Shown here: positions 18,309 through 25,837 of the stretch, in pieces
Position numbering within the stretch: position 1 is the first letter of the stretch
Layout of the letters: every line of letters starts with the position of its first letter
Source of the DNA: Silvibacterium acidisoli
GTDB lineage: Bacteria; Acidobacteriota; Terriglobia; Terriglobales; Acidobacteriaceae
Direction of reading: 5' to 3'
Assembly (NCBI GenBank): GCA_022870745.1
Contig: CP085323.1
Span: 1,922,001-1,986,000 of the forward strand
Length of the DNA: 64,000 bases
The notes under the pieces: model-generated
The model's input: the letters and a program-made list of their open reading frames with translations, nothing else
The model's database searches: none
What the model was told of the DNA's origin: nothing
Program-made: the position numbers and the translations under genes

Positions 18309-18347
18309 GCTGCATCCCGGAACGAGTACGAGCCGCTGAGTCTTTAG
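18309..18347 (+). pseudogene. relic copy of the zinc-ribbon gene's last twelve codons
   Basis: This stretch translates to AASRNEYEPLSL followed by TAG. The intact gene ends AASRDEYEQISV followed by TAA (18157-18195). About 30 of 40 bases agree, and the changes are mostly conservative at protein level (D/N, I/L, V/L). Homology stops just upstream of the Ala-Ala. It is the tail of a lost paralogue or of a partial duplication; the palindrome at 18218-18290 lies between the two copies. Confidence 0.55.
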
Positions 18348-18375
18348 CCGGGCCTGGCGACTCTAAAATAGAGAG

Positions 18376-19365
18376 ATGGACTTCCCCGTAACCCGCATGC
18401 GGCGCCTGCGCCGCACTGAGGCCATGCGCAGCCTGGTACGTGAGACAAGCCTTGAGCCTGGCGCACTGATTTATCCGCTGTTCCTCTGCCCCGGCGAAGG
18501 CATCCGCCGCGAAATCAGCTCCATGCCCGGCGTCTTTAACCTCTCGATTGACGAGGCGGTGAAGGAAGCCGAGGAAGCCGCATCGCTCGGCCTGGGCGGC
18601 CTGCTGCTCTTCGGTCTGCCCGAGACAAAGGACGAGCAGGCGACAGGCGCGTGGGACGAAAACGGCATTGTCCAGCAGGGCCTGCGTGCCCTCAAGCAGT
18701 CGAAGGCGGCAAAAGACCTCCTGCTGATCGCCGACGTCTGCCTCTGCGAGTACACCTCGCACGGCCACTGCGGCATCGTGCACCAGCACGGCAACGAGTA
18801 TGAGATCGAGAACGACTCCAGCCTGGAATTGATCGCCAAAACCGCTGTATCGCTCGCCCGCGCCGGAGCAGACATCGTCGCTCCCAGCGACATGATGGAC
18901 GGCCGCGTGGCCGAGATGCGCGATGAGCTGGACGTGGCAGGCTTCGAACAGACTCCAATCCTGTCCTACGCGGCCAAGTTCGCCTCGGCGTTTTATGGGC
19001 CCTTCCGCGAAGCAGCCGACTCTGCGCCGCAGTTTGGCGACCGTCGCAGCTACCAGATGGATGGAGCGAACCTGCGCGAGGCCATGCGCGAGATCGAACA
19101 GGACCTGGGCGAGGGCGCGGACATGATCCTGATGAAACCCGCCATGCCATACCTCGATGTGATTCGCGCGGCCAGGGAGAGATTTGACGCACCCATCGGG
19201 GCTTACCAGGTGTCCGGCGAGTACTCCATGCTGCACGCGGCCTTTGCCAAAGGCTGGCTCGAGCCGCAGCGCGCCATGATGGAATCGCTGCTTTCGATCC
19301 GCCGCGCCGGTGCGGGATTTATTGTGACCTACTTTGCCAAAGATGCTGCCAGGGCCCTGAACTAA
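18376..19365 (+). CDS. hemB: delta-aminolevulinic acid dehydratase (porphobilinogen synthase)
   Basis: Condenses two 5-aminolevulinate molecules to porphobilinogen, the second committed step of tetrapyrrole (heme) synthesis. The 329 residues are standard length. The zinc site is the Cys-rich [14 protein letters not shown] (about 120-133), so this is a zinc-dependent type. The two Schiff-base lysines lie in [14 protein letters not shown] (about 200) and [11 protein letters not shown] (about 253). The ATG at 18376 gives the usual [13 protein letters not shown] start. The next gene begins two bases after the stop codon. Confidence 0.97.
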   Translation: MDFPVTRMRRLRRTEAMRSLVRETSLEPGALIYPLFLCPGEGIRREISSMPGVFNLSIDEAVKEAEEAASLGLGGLLLFGLPETKDEQATGAWDENGIVQQGLRALKQSKAAKDLLLIADVCLCEYTSHGHCGIVHQHGNEYEIENDSSLELIAKTAVSLARAGADIVAPSDMMDGRVAEMRDELDVAGFEQTPILSYAAKFASAFYGPFREAADSAPQFGDRRSYQMDGANLREAMREIEQDLGEGADMILMKPAMPYLDVIRAARERFDAPIGAYQVSGEYSMLHAAFAKGWLEPQRAMMESLLSIRRAGAGFIVTYFAKDAARALN

Positions 19366-19367
19366 AT

Positions 19368-19676
19368 ATGTGTGAACAAGACTGGAAAAGGTACCGGAAA
19401 TACCGGTTCCAACTGCTTACGGTGTGGCTGGCCAGCGCGCCGGCCGCCCTGCTCTGCGGCGTTCTCAGCCAATCGCTGTTCCACAGCGATGTCCTGCTGT
19501 CGCTCGCTTCAGTTGCCTTCTTTGTCCTCTTTCTCTACACCGGAATCCGCTTCCAGAACTTCCCCTGCCCCCGCTGCCGCCAGAGCTTCGCCGGAAAGTG
19601 GTGGAACAACCAGAGCGTCTTCGCCCGGAGCTGCCATCATTGCGGACTGGCGAAATTCGGCGTCTGTGAGGAGTAG
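19368..19676 (+). CDS. small membrane protein with C-terminal zinc ribbon, coupled to hemB
   Basis: 102 residues: a basic start (MCEQDWKRYRKYRF), two hydrophobic helices (LLTVWLASAPAALLCGVL; VLLSLASVAFFVLFLYTGI), then a cytoplasmic zinc ribbon with CPRC and CHHC knuckles. The ATG lies two bases after the hemB stop codon, so translation is probably coupled. The overlapping +1 frame is longer in hydrophilic nonsense and lacks the paired knuckles, so this frame was chosen. Role unknown; a link to heme synthesis is only positional. Confidence 0.75.
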   Translation: MCEQDWKRYRKYRFQLLTVWLASAPAALLCGVLSQSLFHSDVLLSLASVAFFVLFLYTGIRFQNFPCPRCRQSFAGKWWNNQSVFARSCHHCGLAKFGVCEE

Positions 19677-19688
19677 TTTCGGAAATCT

Positions 19689-20222
19689 TTAAGCCCGGTC
19701 CAGCTCAGCGAACAGCTCGCTGAGCTGGACGCGGATCTCCGTGCCAGGAATTGTCAGCACGCCGCCCTCCGGTTCCTGCATTCCGGTCTTCGTGTAGACG
19801 TGGGCCTTGCGCGAATCCGGATCGACCACCCAGACGTGCTCCGTGCCAAACTTGAAATAATCGTCTACTCGCTGGCGCAACCGTTTTGACAGTATCTTCC
19901 GGCGAGAGGATTTCGACGAAGAGCAACGCCGGTGTGCGCAGAATCCGCTGCCACTCTCCAGGCCAGACGGGACGACCGTGATGTCGGGAATCCGAAAGCG
20001 TGAGGGCGACACTTGAACCCTGAGCTCCGGGTAGCCCTCAATCTGCCATTCGTCGCGTTTCAACGTGAAGAGAAAAGTGAAGTAACGCTGCAGGATGGAG
20101 TGTTCTTTCTCGCCTAAGTTTCTTTCCTCGATCTCGCCATCCACGTAATCGCAATCCGGCCGGAAGCTGGTCGCAAGGTACTCGGCCACCGAGAGTTTAA
20201 CGGGATGCGGAACCGCGCTCAT
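19689..20222 (-). CDS. Uma2-family (DUF820) nuclease-like protein with two compensating frameshifts
   Basis: 177 residues. The N-terminal part (VAEYLATSFRPDCDYVDGEIEE) and the C-terminal part (RQRVDDYFKFGTEHVWVVD) are ordinary Uma2, a PD-(D/E)XK-like fold common in multiple copies. Between about 19970 and 19882 the open frame reads a Ser/Arg-rich stretch with no resemblance to the family. The frame shifted by one base reads EWQRILRTPALLFVEIL then SPEDTVKT, exactly the expected middle. One base is therefore missing near 19966-19971 and one is extra near 19881-19884. The scrambled part contains the predicted catalytic Glu, so as read the protein is likely inactive, unless the shifts are sequencing errors. 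Confidence 0.75.
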   Translation of the reverse strand: MSAVPHPVKLSVAEYLATSFRPDCDYVDGEIEERNLGEKEHSILQRYFTFLFTLKRDEWQIEGYPELRVQVSPSRFRIPDITVVPSGLESGSGFCAHRRCSSSKSSRRKILSKRLRQRVDDYFKFGTEHVWVVDPDSRKAHVYTKTGMQEPEGGVLTIPGTEIRVQLSELFAELDRA

Positions 20223-20319
20223 GCCTCAAGTATCGCGCAAACCCCTCGCGCTCCCAGCCGAAAATCGCCGCCCTGCATCCTTCCGCGCCGTCGCACATCT
20301 TCCTTTAGGAAGCCTTGCG

Positions 20320-20325
20320 TACAAT
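20320..20325 (+). promoter_or_regulatory. candidate -10 element of lpd
   Basis: TACAAT lies about 75 bp upstream of the lpd start codon. The -35 position is poor (ATCTTC at 17 bp). Candidate only. Confidence 0.3.
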
Positions 20326-20399
20326 AGACGGTTGGGCACCGGCGATTTTTGCCTCGTCCGGCCCTTCCACGCAAGTCAATACCAGATCGGAGCTTACCC

Positions 20400-21830
20400 T
20401 TGGCAGAGACGATTTACGACGTAGCCATCATCGGCGGCGGACCCGCCGGATATACGGCGGCCATCCGCGCCGGCCAGTACGGCCTTAAGACGGCACTCAT
20501 TGAAAAGGACGCGGCCCTCGGCGGCACCTGCCTGCTGGTCGGATGCATTCCCACCAAGGCACTGCTCTTCAATGCTGAGATCTATGACCACCTGAAGCAC
20601 GCCAAGGAATATGGCCTCGACGGCCTCGGCGACGCCCAGCTGAACTGGAAGACCATCCTCGACCGCAAGAACTCGGTCGTGACCCGCCACACCAAGGGCC
20701 TCGACTTCCTGATGCGCAAGAACAAGGTCACCGTCGTCCCCGGATGGGGCAAGCTGACCGGTCCCGCCAAGGACGGCATCCATACCGTCGACGTCGTCGC
20801 CGAAGGCTCGGCAAAAGGCAAGGCGGCCACCGTCAAGGCGAAAAATGTCATTATCGCCACCGGTTCGAACGCCCGCATGCTGCCCGGTATCGAAACCAGC
20901 GATCGCGTGCTGAGCAACATCGAAATCCTCTCCATGCCGAGCATTCCCAAGTCGCTGGTCGTCATCGGCGCGGGCGCGGTGGGTGTTGAATTCGCCTCGA
21001 TCTTCAAGAGCTTCGGAGCCGACATCTCCATCGTGGAATACCTGCCCCGCCTGGTTCCCGCCGAGGACGAGGAGGTCAGCAAGGAGCTGACCCGCCAGTT
21101 CAAGAAGCGCGGCATCGACATCAACACCGGCGCCAAGGTGGAAAAGGTAGAAAACACAAAGGATGGCGTCAAGGTCACCTTCACCGACTCCAACGGCAAG
21201 CAGGTCGTGAAGGAAGCCGAGAAGGTTCTCGTTGCCGTGGGACGCGCTCCCCGCACCGAAGGCATCGGTCTCGAAAAGACCTCGATCAAGCCCGATCGCG
21301 GCTTCATCTCGACCGACGAGTACATGCAGACCACGGAGCCCGGCGTTTACGCCATCGGCGATATCGTCGCGGGATTTCCCCAGCTGGCGCACTCCGGCGC
21401 AATGGCTGGCATGGTTGCCGCCGCCAGGATCGCCGGCAAGTACGCCCGCCCGATTAAGCGCGAACGCATCCCCGGCTGCACCTACACCGAGCCGCAGATC
21501 GGCAGCGTAGGCCTGACCGAGGCCAAGGCCAAGGAAAAGGGTTACGACATCAAGGTGGGCAAGTTCCCGTTCGTCGGCAACTCCAAGGCCACGATTCTCG
21601 ACGCGCACGACGGCTTCATCAAGGTCGTTGCCGATGCCAAGTACGGCGAGATCCTCGGCGTGCACATCATCGGTCCCCAGGCGACCGAGCTGATCTCGGA
21701 AGCGGTCACCGCCATGGAGCTCGAAGCCACGGTTGAGGACATGCTCTGGATCGTCCACGCGCATCCGACGCTCTACGAGGCAATGCTCGACGGCTTCGCC
21801 AGTGTCGAAGGCCTCGCGATCAACGTCTAA
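20400..21830 (+). CDS. lpdA: dihydrolipoyl dehydrogenase (E3)
   Basis: FAD-dependent flavoprotein that reoxidises the dihydrolipoyl arm of 2-oxoacid dehydrogenase complexes, passing electrons to NAD+. The TTG at 20400 was chosen: it has GGAG 7 bases upstream and yields the canonical start MAETIYDVAIIGGGPAG, whereas the upstream ATG would add 17 unrelated residues. The resulting 476 aa is the family length. Seen: FAD Rossmann motif GGGPAGYTAA, redox disulfide GGTCLLVGCIPTK, NAD motif IGAGAVGVEFAS, second FAD motif AIGDIV, and the catalytic HAHPTLYEA His-Glu pair near the end. It is a single gene, not beside the E2 gene at 4.9 kb. Confidence 0.95.
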   Translation: MAETIYDVAIIGGGPAGYTAAIRAGQYGLKTALIEKDAALGGTCLLVGCIPTKALLFNAEIYDHLKHAKEYGLDGLGDAQLNWKTILDRKNSVVTRHTKGLDFLMRKNKVTVVPGWGKLTGPAKDGIHTVDVVAEGSAKGKAATVKAKNVIIATGSNARMLPGIETSDRVLSNIEILSMPSIPKSLVVIGAGAVGVEFASIFKSFGADISIVEYLPRLVPAEDEEVSKELTRQFKKRGIDINTGAKVEKVENTKDGVKVTFTDSNGKQVVKEAEKVLVAVGRAPRTEGIGLEKTSIKPDRGFISTDEYMQTTEPGVYAIGDIVAGFPQLAHSGAMAGMVAAARIAGKYARPIKRERIPGCTYTEPQIGSVGLTEAKAKEKGYDIKVGKFPFVGNSKATILDAHDGFIKVVADAKYGEILGVHIIGPQATELISEAVTAMELEATVEDMLWIVHAHPTLYEAMLDGFASVEGLAINV

Positions 21831-21848
21831 TTGCATTTAAAGAAACAG

Positions 21849-21884
21849 TGAAAGGCCGTGCCGCTCAGGTGGCACGGCCTTTCA
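21849..21884 (+). terminator. intrinsic terminator of lpd
   Basis: A perfect 14-bp stem (21849-21862 with 21871-21884) and an 8-base loop, 19 bp after the lpd stop codon. The 3' arm ends CTTTCA, a weak U-tract. Confidence 0.65.
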
Positions 21885-21905
21885 CAGCTGCTAGACTGGC
21901 CTGTC

Positions 21906-22379
21906 ATGCGCTTCCTTTTTGCATCACTCCTCGCCTTCCTGATCGCTGCTCCATCACACGCACAGTCCACTTCCATCGACGTTCCCGCAGGCGCAAAGCT
22001 TCTGCTCACCGCCAGGGGCTCCGGCCTGCAGGTTTACGGCTGCACAAACGGGCAATGGACGCTGAATTATCCCGACGCAACGCTGCTCGACGCTCAGAGC
22101 AAGCTTCTCGGCTGGCACACAGCGGGACCGACCTGGAAACTTCAGGACGGCAGCGAGGTGAAAGGCAAGATGATCGCCAGCCATCCGGCCTCGGACGGCA
22201 CCTCGATCCCTGAGTTGCTTCTCGCCGCGGTTCCCGGCAGCGGCAAGGGCCGCTTTGCGGATGTGGCCTACATCCGCCGGACAGAGACTCACGCCGGCGC
22301 TGCGCCAAAACAGCCCTGCACCGGCGGTACTTTGCCGGTGGTCTACGGCGCAACCTACAGTTTTTACACGGCAAAATGA
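21906..22379 (+). CDS. exported DUF3455 protein
   Basis: 157 residues from the ATG at 21906, which begins a clean Sec signal peptide (MRFLFASLLAFLIAAPSHA, cleavage after AHA). The upstream in-frame ATG adds a non-signal leader inside the lpd terminator. The mature part (DVPAGAKLLLTARGSGLQVYGC near the start, DGSEVKGKMIA, IPELLLAAVPGSGKGRFADV, YIRRTETHAGAAP) matches DUF3455, a family of small secreted proteins of unknown role. Two Cys could form a disulfide. It is followed by msrA on the same strand. Confidence 0.82.
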   Translation: MRFLFASLLAFLIAAPSHAQSTSIDVPAGAKLLLTARGSGLQVYGCTNGQWTLNYPDATLLDAQSKLLGWHTAGPTWKLQDGSEVKGKMIASHPASDGTSIPELLLAAVPGSGKGRFADVAYIRRTETHAGAAPKQPCTGGTLPVVYGATYSFYTAK

Positions 22380-22451
22380 GGCTTCCGGCCCGCCAGTTGA
22401 ACGAGTAACCTTTTCCGGCTGGACAACTCCAATGGAGTGGGAGATCGAATC

Positions 22452-23123
22452 ATGATCAGGAATATAGCCCGCACACTTCTGCTTTTCGCCGTTGCAATCC
22501 CGGCCGTGAGCTGCCAGGCCTCCGACGCGCCGCTTCCGGCCTTCGCCGCCGATCCCGGACTCGCGAAAGTATCCTCGCAGGAAACCGCCGTCTTCGCCGG
22601 AGGATGCTTCTGGGGCACGCAGGCCGTCTTCGAGCGCGTCAAGGGAGTTACGGCCACCACCGCTGGCTACTCGGGCGGAACTGCCGCGACCGCGCATTAC
22701 TCCGACGTAACGACGGAAACCACCGGCCACGCCGAGAGCGTGAAGGTCGTCTACGATCCGTCGAAGATCAGCTACGCGCAACTGCTGCGCATCTTCTTCT
22801 CGGTCGCGCACGATCCGACGCAGCTCAACCGCCAGGGCAACGATGTAGGCACGTCCTATCGCTCGGCGATCTTCTACGCCAACGACGAGCAGAAGAAGCT
22901 GGCGACGGACTACATCGCGCAGCTCGACAGCGATCACGTCTTCAAGCACAAGATCGTCACGCAGGTAGTTCCGCTCAAGGGCTTTTACGCGGCAGAGGAC
23001 TATCACCAGGACTACGCCATCAAGAACCCCAACAACCCCTACATCTTCGTCTGCGACCGCCCCAAGATCGCCGAGCTGAAGAAGCAGTTTCCGGACCTCT
23101 TCCAGAAATACAAGGGCGAGTAA
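22452..23123 (+). CDS. msrA: peptide methionine-(S)-S-oxide reductase, exported form
   Basis: Reduces methionine-(S)-sulfoxide in oxidised proteins. 223 residues; the active-site Cys is in AGGCFWGTQ, and the family blocks TAGYSGGTAA, AHYSDVTTETTGHAES and YHQDYAIKNP are present. The ATG at 22452 has GGAG 8 bases upstream and gives an N-terminal membrane/signal segment (MIRNIARTLLLFAVAIPAVSC). The sequence ends in a Cys that resembles, but does not strictly match, a lipobox. The enzyme is therefore probably periplasmic, perhaps anchored, rather than cytosolic. A terminator follows. Confidence 0.93.
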   Translation: MIRNIARTLLLFAVAIPAVSCQASDAPLPAFAADPGLAKVSSQETAVFAGGCFWGTQAVFERVKGVTATTAGYSGGTAATAHYSDVTTETTGHAESVKVVYDPSKISYAQLLRIFFSVAHDPTQLNRQGNDVGTSYRSAIFYANDEQKKLATDYIAQLDSDHVFKHKIVTQVVPLKGFYAAEDYHQDYAIKNPNNPYIFVCDRPKIAELKKQFPDLFQKYKGE

Positions 23124-23145
23124 GACCGCATCAGCTCATAAGCAA

Positions 23146-23175
23146 GCCCACATCGTTTCGCGATGTGGGCTTTTT
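23146..23175 (+). terminator. intrinsic terminator of msrA
   Basis: A perfect 10-bp stem (23146-23155 with 23161-23170), a TTTCG loop and TTTTT. It lies 22 bp past the msrA stop codon. Confidence 0.88.
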
Positions 23176-23247
23176 CTTATGGAGGGCGAATACGTCCCTC
23201 CGCACGATCCGTAACTCCGCGATATCATCAGGCAATCGCGGAGAGCC

Positions 23248-24273
23248 ATGCAGACAGAAACGCCACCATCACGGTTACGAAATGTTTTCCACGTTTTCCT
23301 CTGCATCGTCCTCACGCTGTATGGTCTGTGGTGCGGCGCGGCTCTCTTCTTCGATGTCCGCATCGCGTGGATGCGCATCCCCTCGATCCTGCTCTTCCTG
23401 GCAGCTCTCGCGCTCTCTTTGTGCTTGCTCAAAGGCTTTCGCAACCGGCTGCTCGCATGCCTCGCCTGCTGCCTCATCGTCACCGTATGGTGGCTCTCTC
23501 TGCGCCCATCCAATCACGAAAAGTGGCAGGCGGATGTTTCGCGGCTGGCCTCGGGCGATGTCTCCGGAAGCATCATCACGCTGCACAACGTCCGCGACTG
23601 CGACTACCGAGCCGAGCTCGACTACACCTGCAAGTGGCTCACCCGCACCGTCGATCTGAACAAGCTGCGCGGCATGGATCTCTTCATGGATTACTGGGGA
23701 TCGCCCTACATCGCGCACACCATCCTGAGCTTTGACTTCGGCGACGGACACCCAGTGGCCTTCTCCATCGAAGCCCGCAAGCAGATCGGGCAAAGCTACT
23801 CGGCCGTTCGCGGATTCTTCCGCCAGTACACGCTCATCTCCGTCGTGAGCGGCGAGCGCGACGTGATCCGGCTGCGAACCAACTACCGCAAAGACGAGGA
23901 CATCTACCTCTTCCACACCACGGCAACCGTGCCCTTCATGCGCCAGCTCTTCCTCGACTACGTGGCCTTCACCAACCAGCTGCACGATCACGCGGAGTGG
24001 TACAACGCCATTACGTCGAACTGCACAACCGAGATCTTCCACCTGAAGGCAATGCACAGCCAGCCGTTTCATCTGGCCATCCTGCTCAACGGCAAGGGCG
24101 ACGCGATGGAGTACAAACTGGGGAATCTCGCCACGGACGGGCTCAGCTTCGATGAACTGAAGAAGCGGGCGTATATCAATCCAGCGGCAAAGGCCGCGGA
24201 TAAAGATCCGAATTTCTCAGAGCGTATTCGCGAGGGACGGCCAGGATTTGAGAATCTTAGCGCCGCCCATTGA
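23248..24273 (+). CDS. membrane protein with Lnb-type (DUF4105) periplasmic domain
   Basis: 341 residues. Three N-terminal membrane helices (VFHVFLCIVLTLYGLWCG, IPSILLFLAALALSLCLL, LLACLACCLIVTVWWLSL) precede a periplasmic domain. That domain shows HNVRDCDYR, SFDFGDGHPVAFSIEARK and the hallmark WYNAITSNCTTEIF with its Asn-Cys-Thr-Thr. This is the domain once called DUF4105 and now linked to the lipoprotein N-acyltransferase Lnb. A Cys-based acyltransfer or peptidase-like activity on envelope lipoproteins is possible, but this is inferred from the domain only. GGAGAG precedes the ATG. Confidence 0.8.
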   Translation: MQTETPPSRLRNVFHVFLCIVLTLYGLWCGAALFFDVRIAWMRIPSILLFLAALALSLCLLKGFRNRLLACLACCLIVTVWWLSLRPSNHEKWQADVSRLASGDVSGSIITLHNVRDCDYRAELDYTCKWLTRTVDLNKLRGMDLFMDYWGSPYIAHTILSFDFGDGHPVAFSIEARKQIGQSYSAVRGFFRQYTLISVVSGERDVIRLRTNYRKDEDIYLFHTTATVPFMRQLFLDYVAFTNQLHDHAEWYNAITSNCTTEIFHLKAMHSQPFHLAILLNGKGDAMEYKLGNLATDGLSFDELKKRAYINPAAKAADKDPNFSERIREGRPGFENLSAAH

Positions 24274-24274
24274 G

Positions 24275-24557
24275 TTGTCATTCCTCGCAAAGCGAGGAAC
24301 CTGCTTTTCGCAAGACCAAGTCCAGGCGAAGTGCCTGTAGGAGAACCGGGAACAGGTAGGAGGCGGCTTTAGCCGTCTCATCCAGAAGGCCAAAACAAAG
24401 GGCTTCAGTCCCTGAGGGAGATCCTCCTCAGCGGCTGTAGCCGCCCATCGCCCTGCAATTGATTCATGAGACTAAACCACACACCACCTGTCCTTGCCTA
24501 CTCACGCATCCACGCCCGAAAACAAAAGCAGGTTCCTCACTACGTTCGGAATGACAA
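24275..24557. repeat. composite palindromic repeat element with inverted GTCATTCC ends
   Basis: Fills almost the whole 298-bp gap. TTGTCATTCC at 24275-24284 and its inverse GGAATGACAA at 24548-24557 bound the element, and the pairing continues imperfectly for about 35 bp (GAGGAACCTGCTTTT on the left, its inverse on the right). Inside are short dyads around AGGCGGCTTTAGCCGTCT, GGGCTTCAGTCCC and GCGGCTGTAGCCGC, and the motif ACAGGTAG. Related pieces recur at 44.7, 56.5 and 58.0-58.4 kb. No coding potential seen. Confidence 0.7.
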
Positions 24558-24571
24558 AGGAACAAGGATGC

Positions 24572-25477
24572 CTAGAGCAGCCCCGTACCCGCGATCGCCT
24601 CAAGCACCTTTAACGGAGAATGCTCCGGAGCCACCATCGCCTCCGGCTTCACCAGGAACGTCTGCTCGAGCGCATACTGCCCGGTCAGCACCGCATGCGG
24701 CACCGTATCCGTATAGACCATCCAGCTCGAACCCGCGGGAAACTGCCACGGATACTTCGTGCTCTCGGCCTGGAAGCGTGCGTTTTCCTTGAGGAAGTTG
24801 TGGAAACGCATCATGAAATCGTCGTATGGCGAGCGCTTAATGGACGGAATCGCCGCGCCGAGCCCGATGGCGCGGCCAAGGCCCTTGCCTGCCCTGCTCA
24901 TCGCCGTATCTGGAACCGGCGCTATCTCAGCCGGGGCAAACTGCCCAACGAGCTTTGCGAAGGGATCGGCGACCACCCAGTCGCGCGTGCGTGTAGGGTG
25001 GATGTTGTTGAAGAAGCGCAGGATGCGCGCGCCCTGCGTTGGCCGGGTCGGGAAAGCGTCGGTGTGCAGCAGGTCATTCCGTTTGCGAAGTGACAGGTCG
25101 CGCCCCTGCTCTTCCTGCGGACGAAAGCTGGCGTAATCGAGCTGCCACTGCCCACGATACGGCGAAAGGAAGCCGGTGAGAAATTCGACGACGCTGCGGG
25201 AGTAACTCCGCATGATGCCGCGCAGCCGGTCGACCGCGGCCTGATCGGCAGTCTTGGTGTCCAGGCCGCTCAGGGCGTCGATGTTCGGCTTGTAGGCGAT
25301 GTTCTTATGTAGGGAGCTGTCGGTCTGCTGCTGGCCAAGGAGAAAGCTCAGGTCGTTCTCAGGGATGCGGATCGGCGTCTGCGGAAAGTACAGGATCTCC
25401 CCGGCCTCGAGCTGCGCGCAGAGCTGGCGTGCCTGATCCGGCGAGGGCGAAGTGGTTTCGAGCGTAATCAGACCCAT
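24572..25477 (-). CDS. Kdo hydroxylase family protein (Fe(II)/2-oxoglutarate oxygenase)
   Basis: 301 residues of the Kdo-hydroxylase (KdoO) family, which converts Kdo to Ko in the lipopolysaccharide inner core. Seen: the family block RKRNDLLHTDAFPTRPT with the metal-binding HxD (about 138-140), GARILRFFNNIHPTR, DWVVADPF, and near the end a distal His in TDTVPHAVLTGQYALEQTF. It indicates a Kdo-containing outer-membrane glycolipid. It overlaps nothing and follows the small membrane gene upstream by three bases, so the two are one operon. Confidence 0.87.
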   Translation of the reverse strand: MGLITLETTSPSPDQARQLCAQLEAGEILYFPQTPIRIPENDLSFLLGQQQTDSSLHKNIAYKPNIDALSGLDTKTADQAAVDRLRGIMRSYSRSVVEFLTGFLSPYRGQWQLDYASFRPQEEQGRDLSLRKRNDLLHTDAFPTRPTQGARILRFFNNIHPTRTRDWVVADPFAKLVGQFAPAEIAPVPDTAMSRAGKGLGRAIGLGAAIPSIKRSPYDDFMMRFHNFLKENARFQAESTKYPWQFPAGSSWMVYTDTVPHAVLTGQYALEQTFLVKPEAMVAPEHSPLKVLEAIAGTGLL

Positions 25478-25480
25478 GAG

Positions 25481-25771
25481 CTATCTCCCCGAAATTTTGC
25501 GGCGCGCCCAGAGCCCCAGCAGCACAACCAGCGCCACGGCCAGGGCGATCAGGCCGGACGGAAAGGCGATATAGCGGTAGCTGTCGGCCATGTTTACGTG
25601 GTGCCCTGCAGAGTTGTAGAAGAGCAGCCCGAGAATCGACACGAAACAGACCGCGAAGAAGACCATGAACCCAAAGGCGAAGGCCATCAGGAGGCTCGAA
25701 AACAGCCCCAGATCGCCCAGAGGAATGCCGAATGTCTTGCCCGGCGCCTGCCTTATCTCGTGTACTGACAT
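25481..25771 (-). CDS. small two-helix membrane protein, operonic with Kdo hydroxylase
   Basis: 96 residues with two long hydrophobic helices (GLFSSLLMAFAFGFMVFFAVCF; FPSGLIALAVALVVLLGLW) and a basic C-terminus (ARRKISGR). GGAG precedes the ATG. Its stop codon is three bases before the Kdo hydroxylase start, so co-transcription is likely; a membrane-anchoring or accessory role is only a guess. No family recognised. Confidence 0.7.
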   Translation of the reverse strand: MSVHEIRQAPGKTFGIPLGDLGLFSSLLMAFAFGFMVFFAVCFVSILGLLFYNSAGHHVNMADSYRYIAFPSGLIALAVALVVLLGLWARRKISGR

Positions 25772-25837
25772 AACGCTCCGTTCGACGCGCGACAGGCTGC
25801 GGAAGACGCGCGTCCGCCTCAGCTAGAATACAAGTTC

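Noticed and set aside
17650-19236. Long open frame antisense to hemB (528 codons), and similar long frames antisense to sucB, lpd, thrS and dnaA
   Set aside because: High-GC codon bias leaves the opposite strand open. The translations are Arg/Ala/Gly/His-rich without domain motifs, and the sense proteins are unmistakable.
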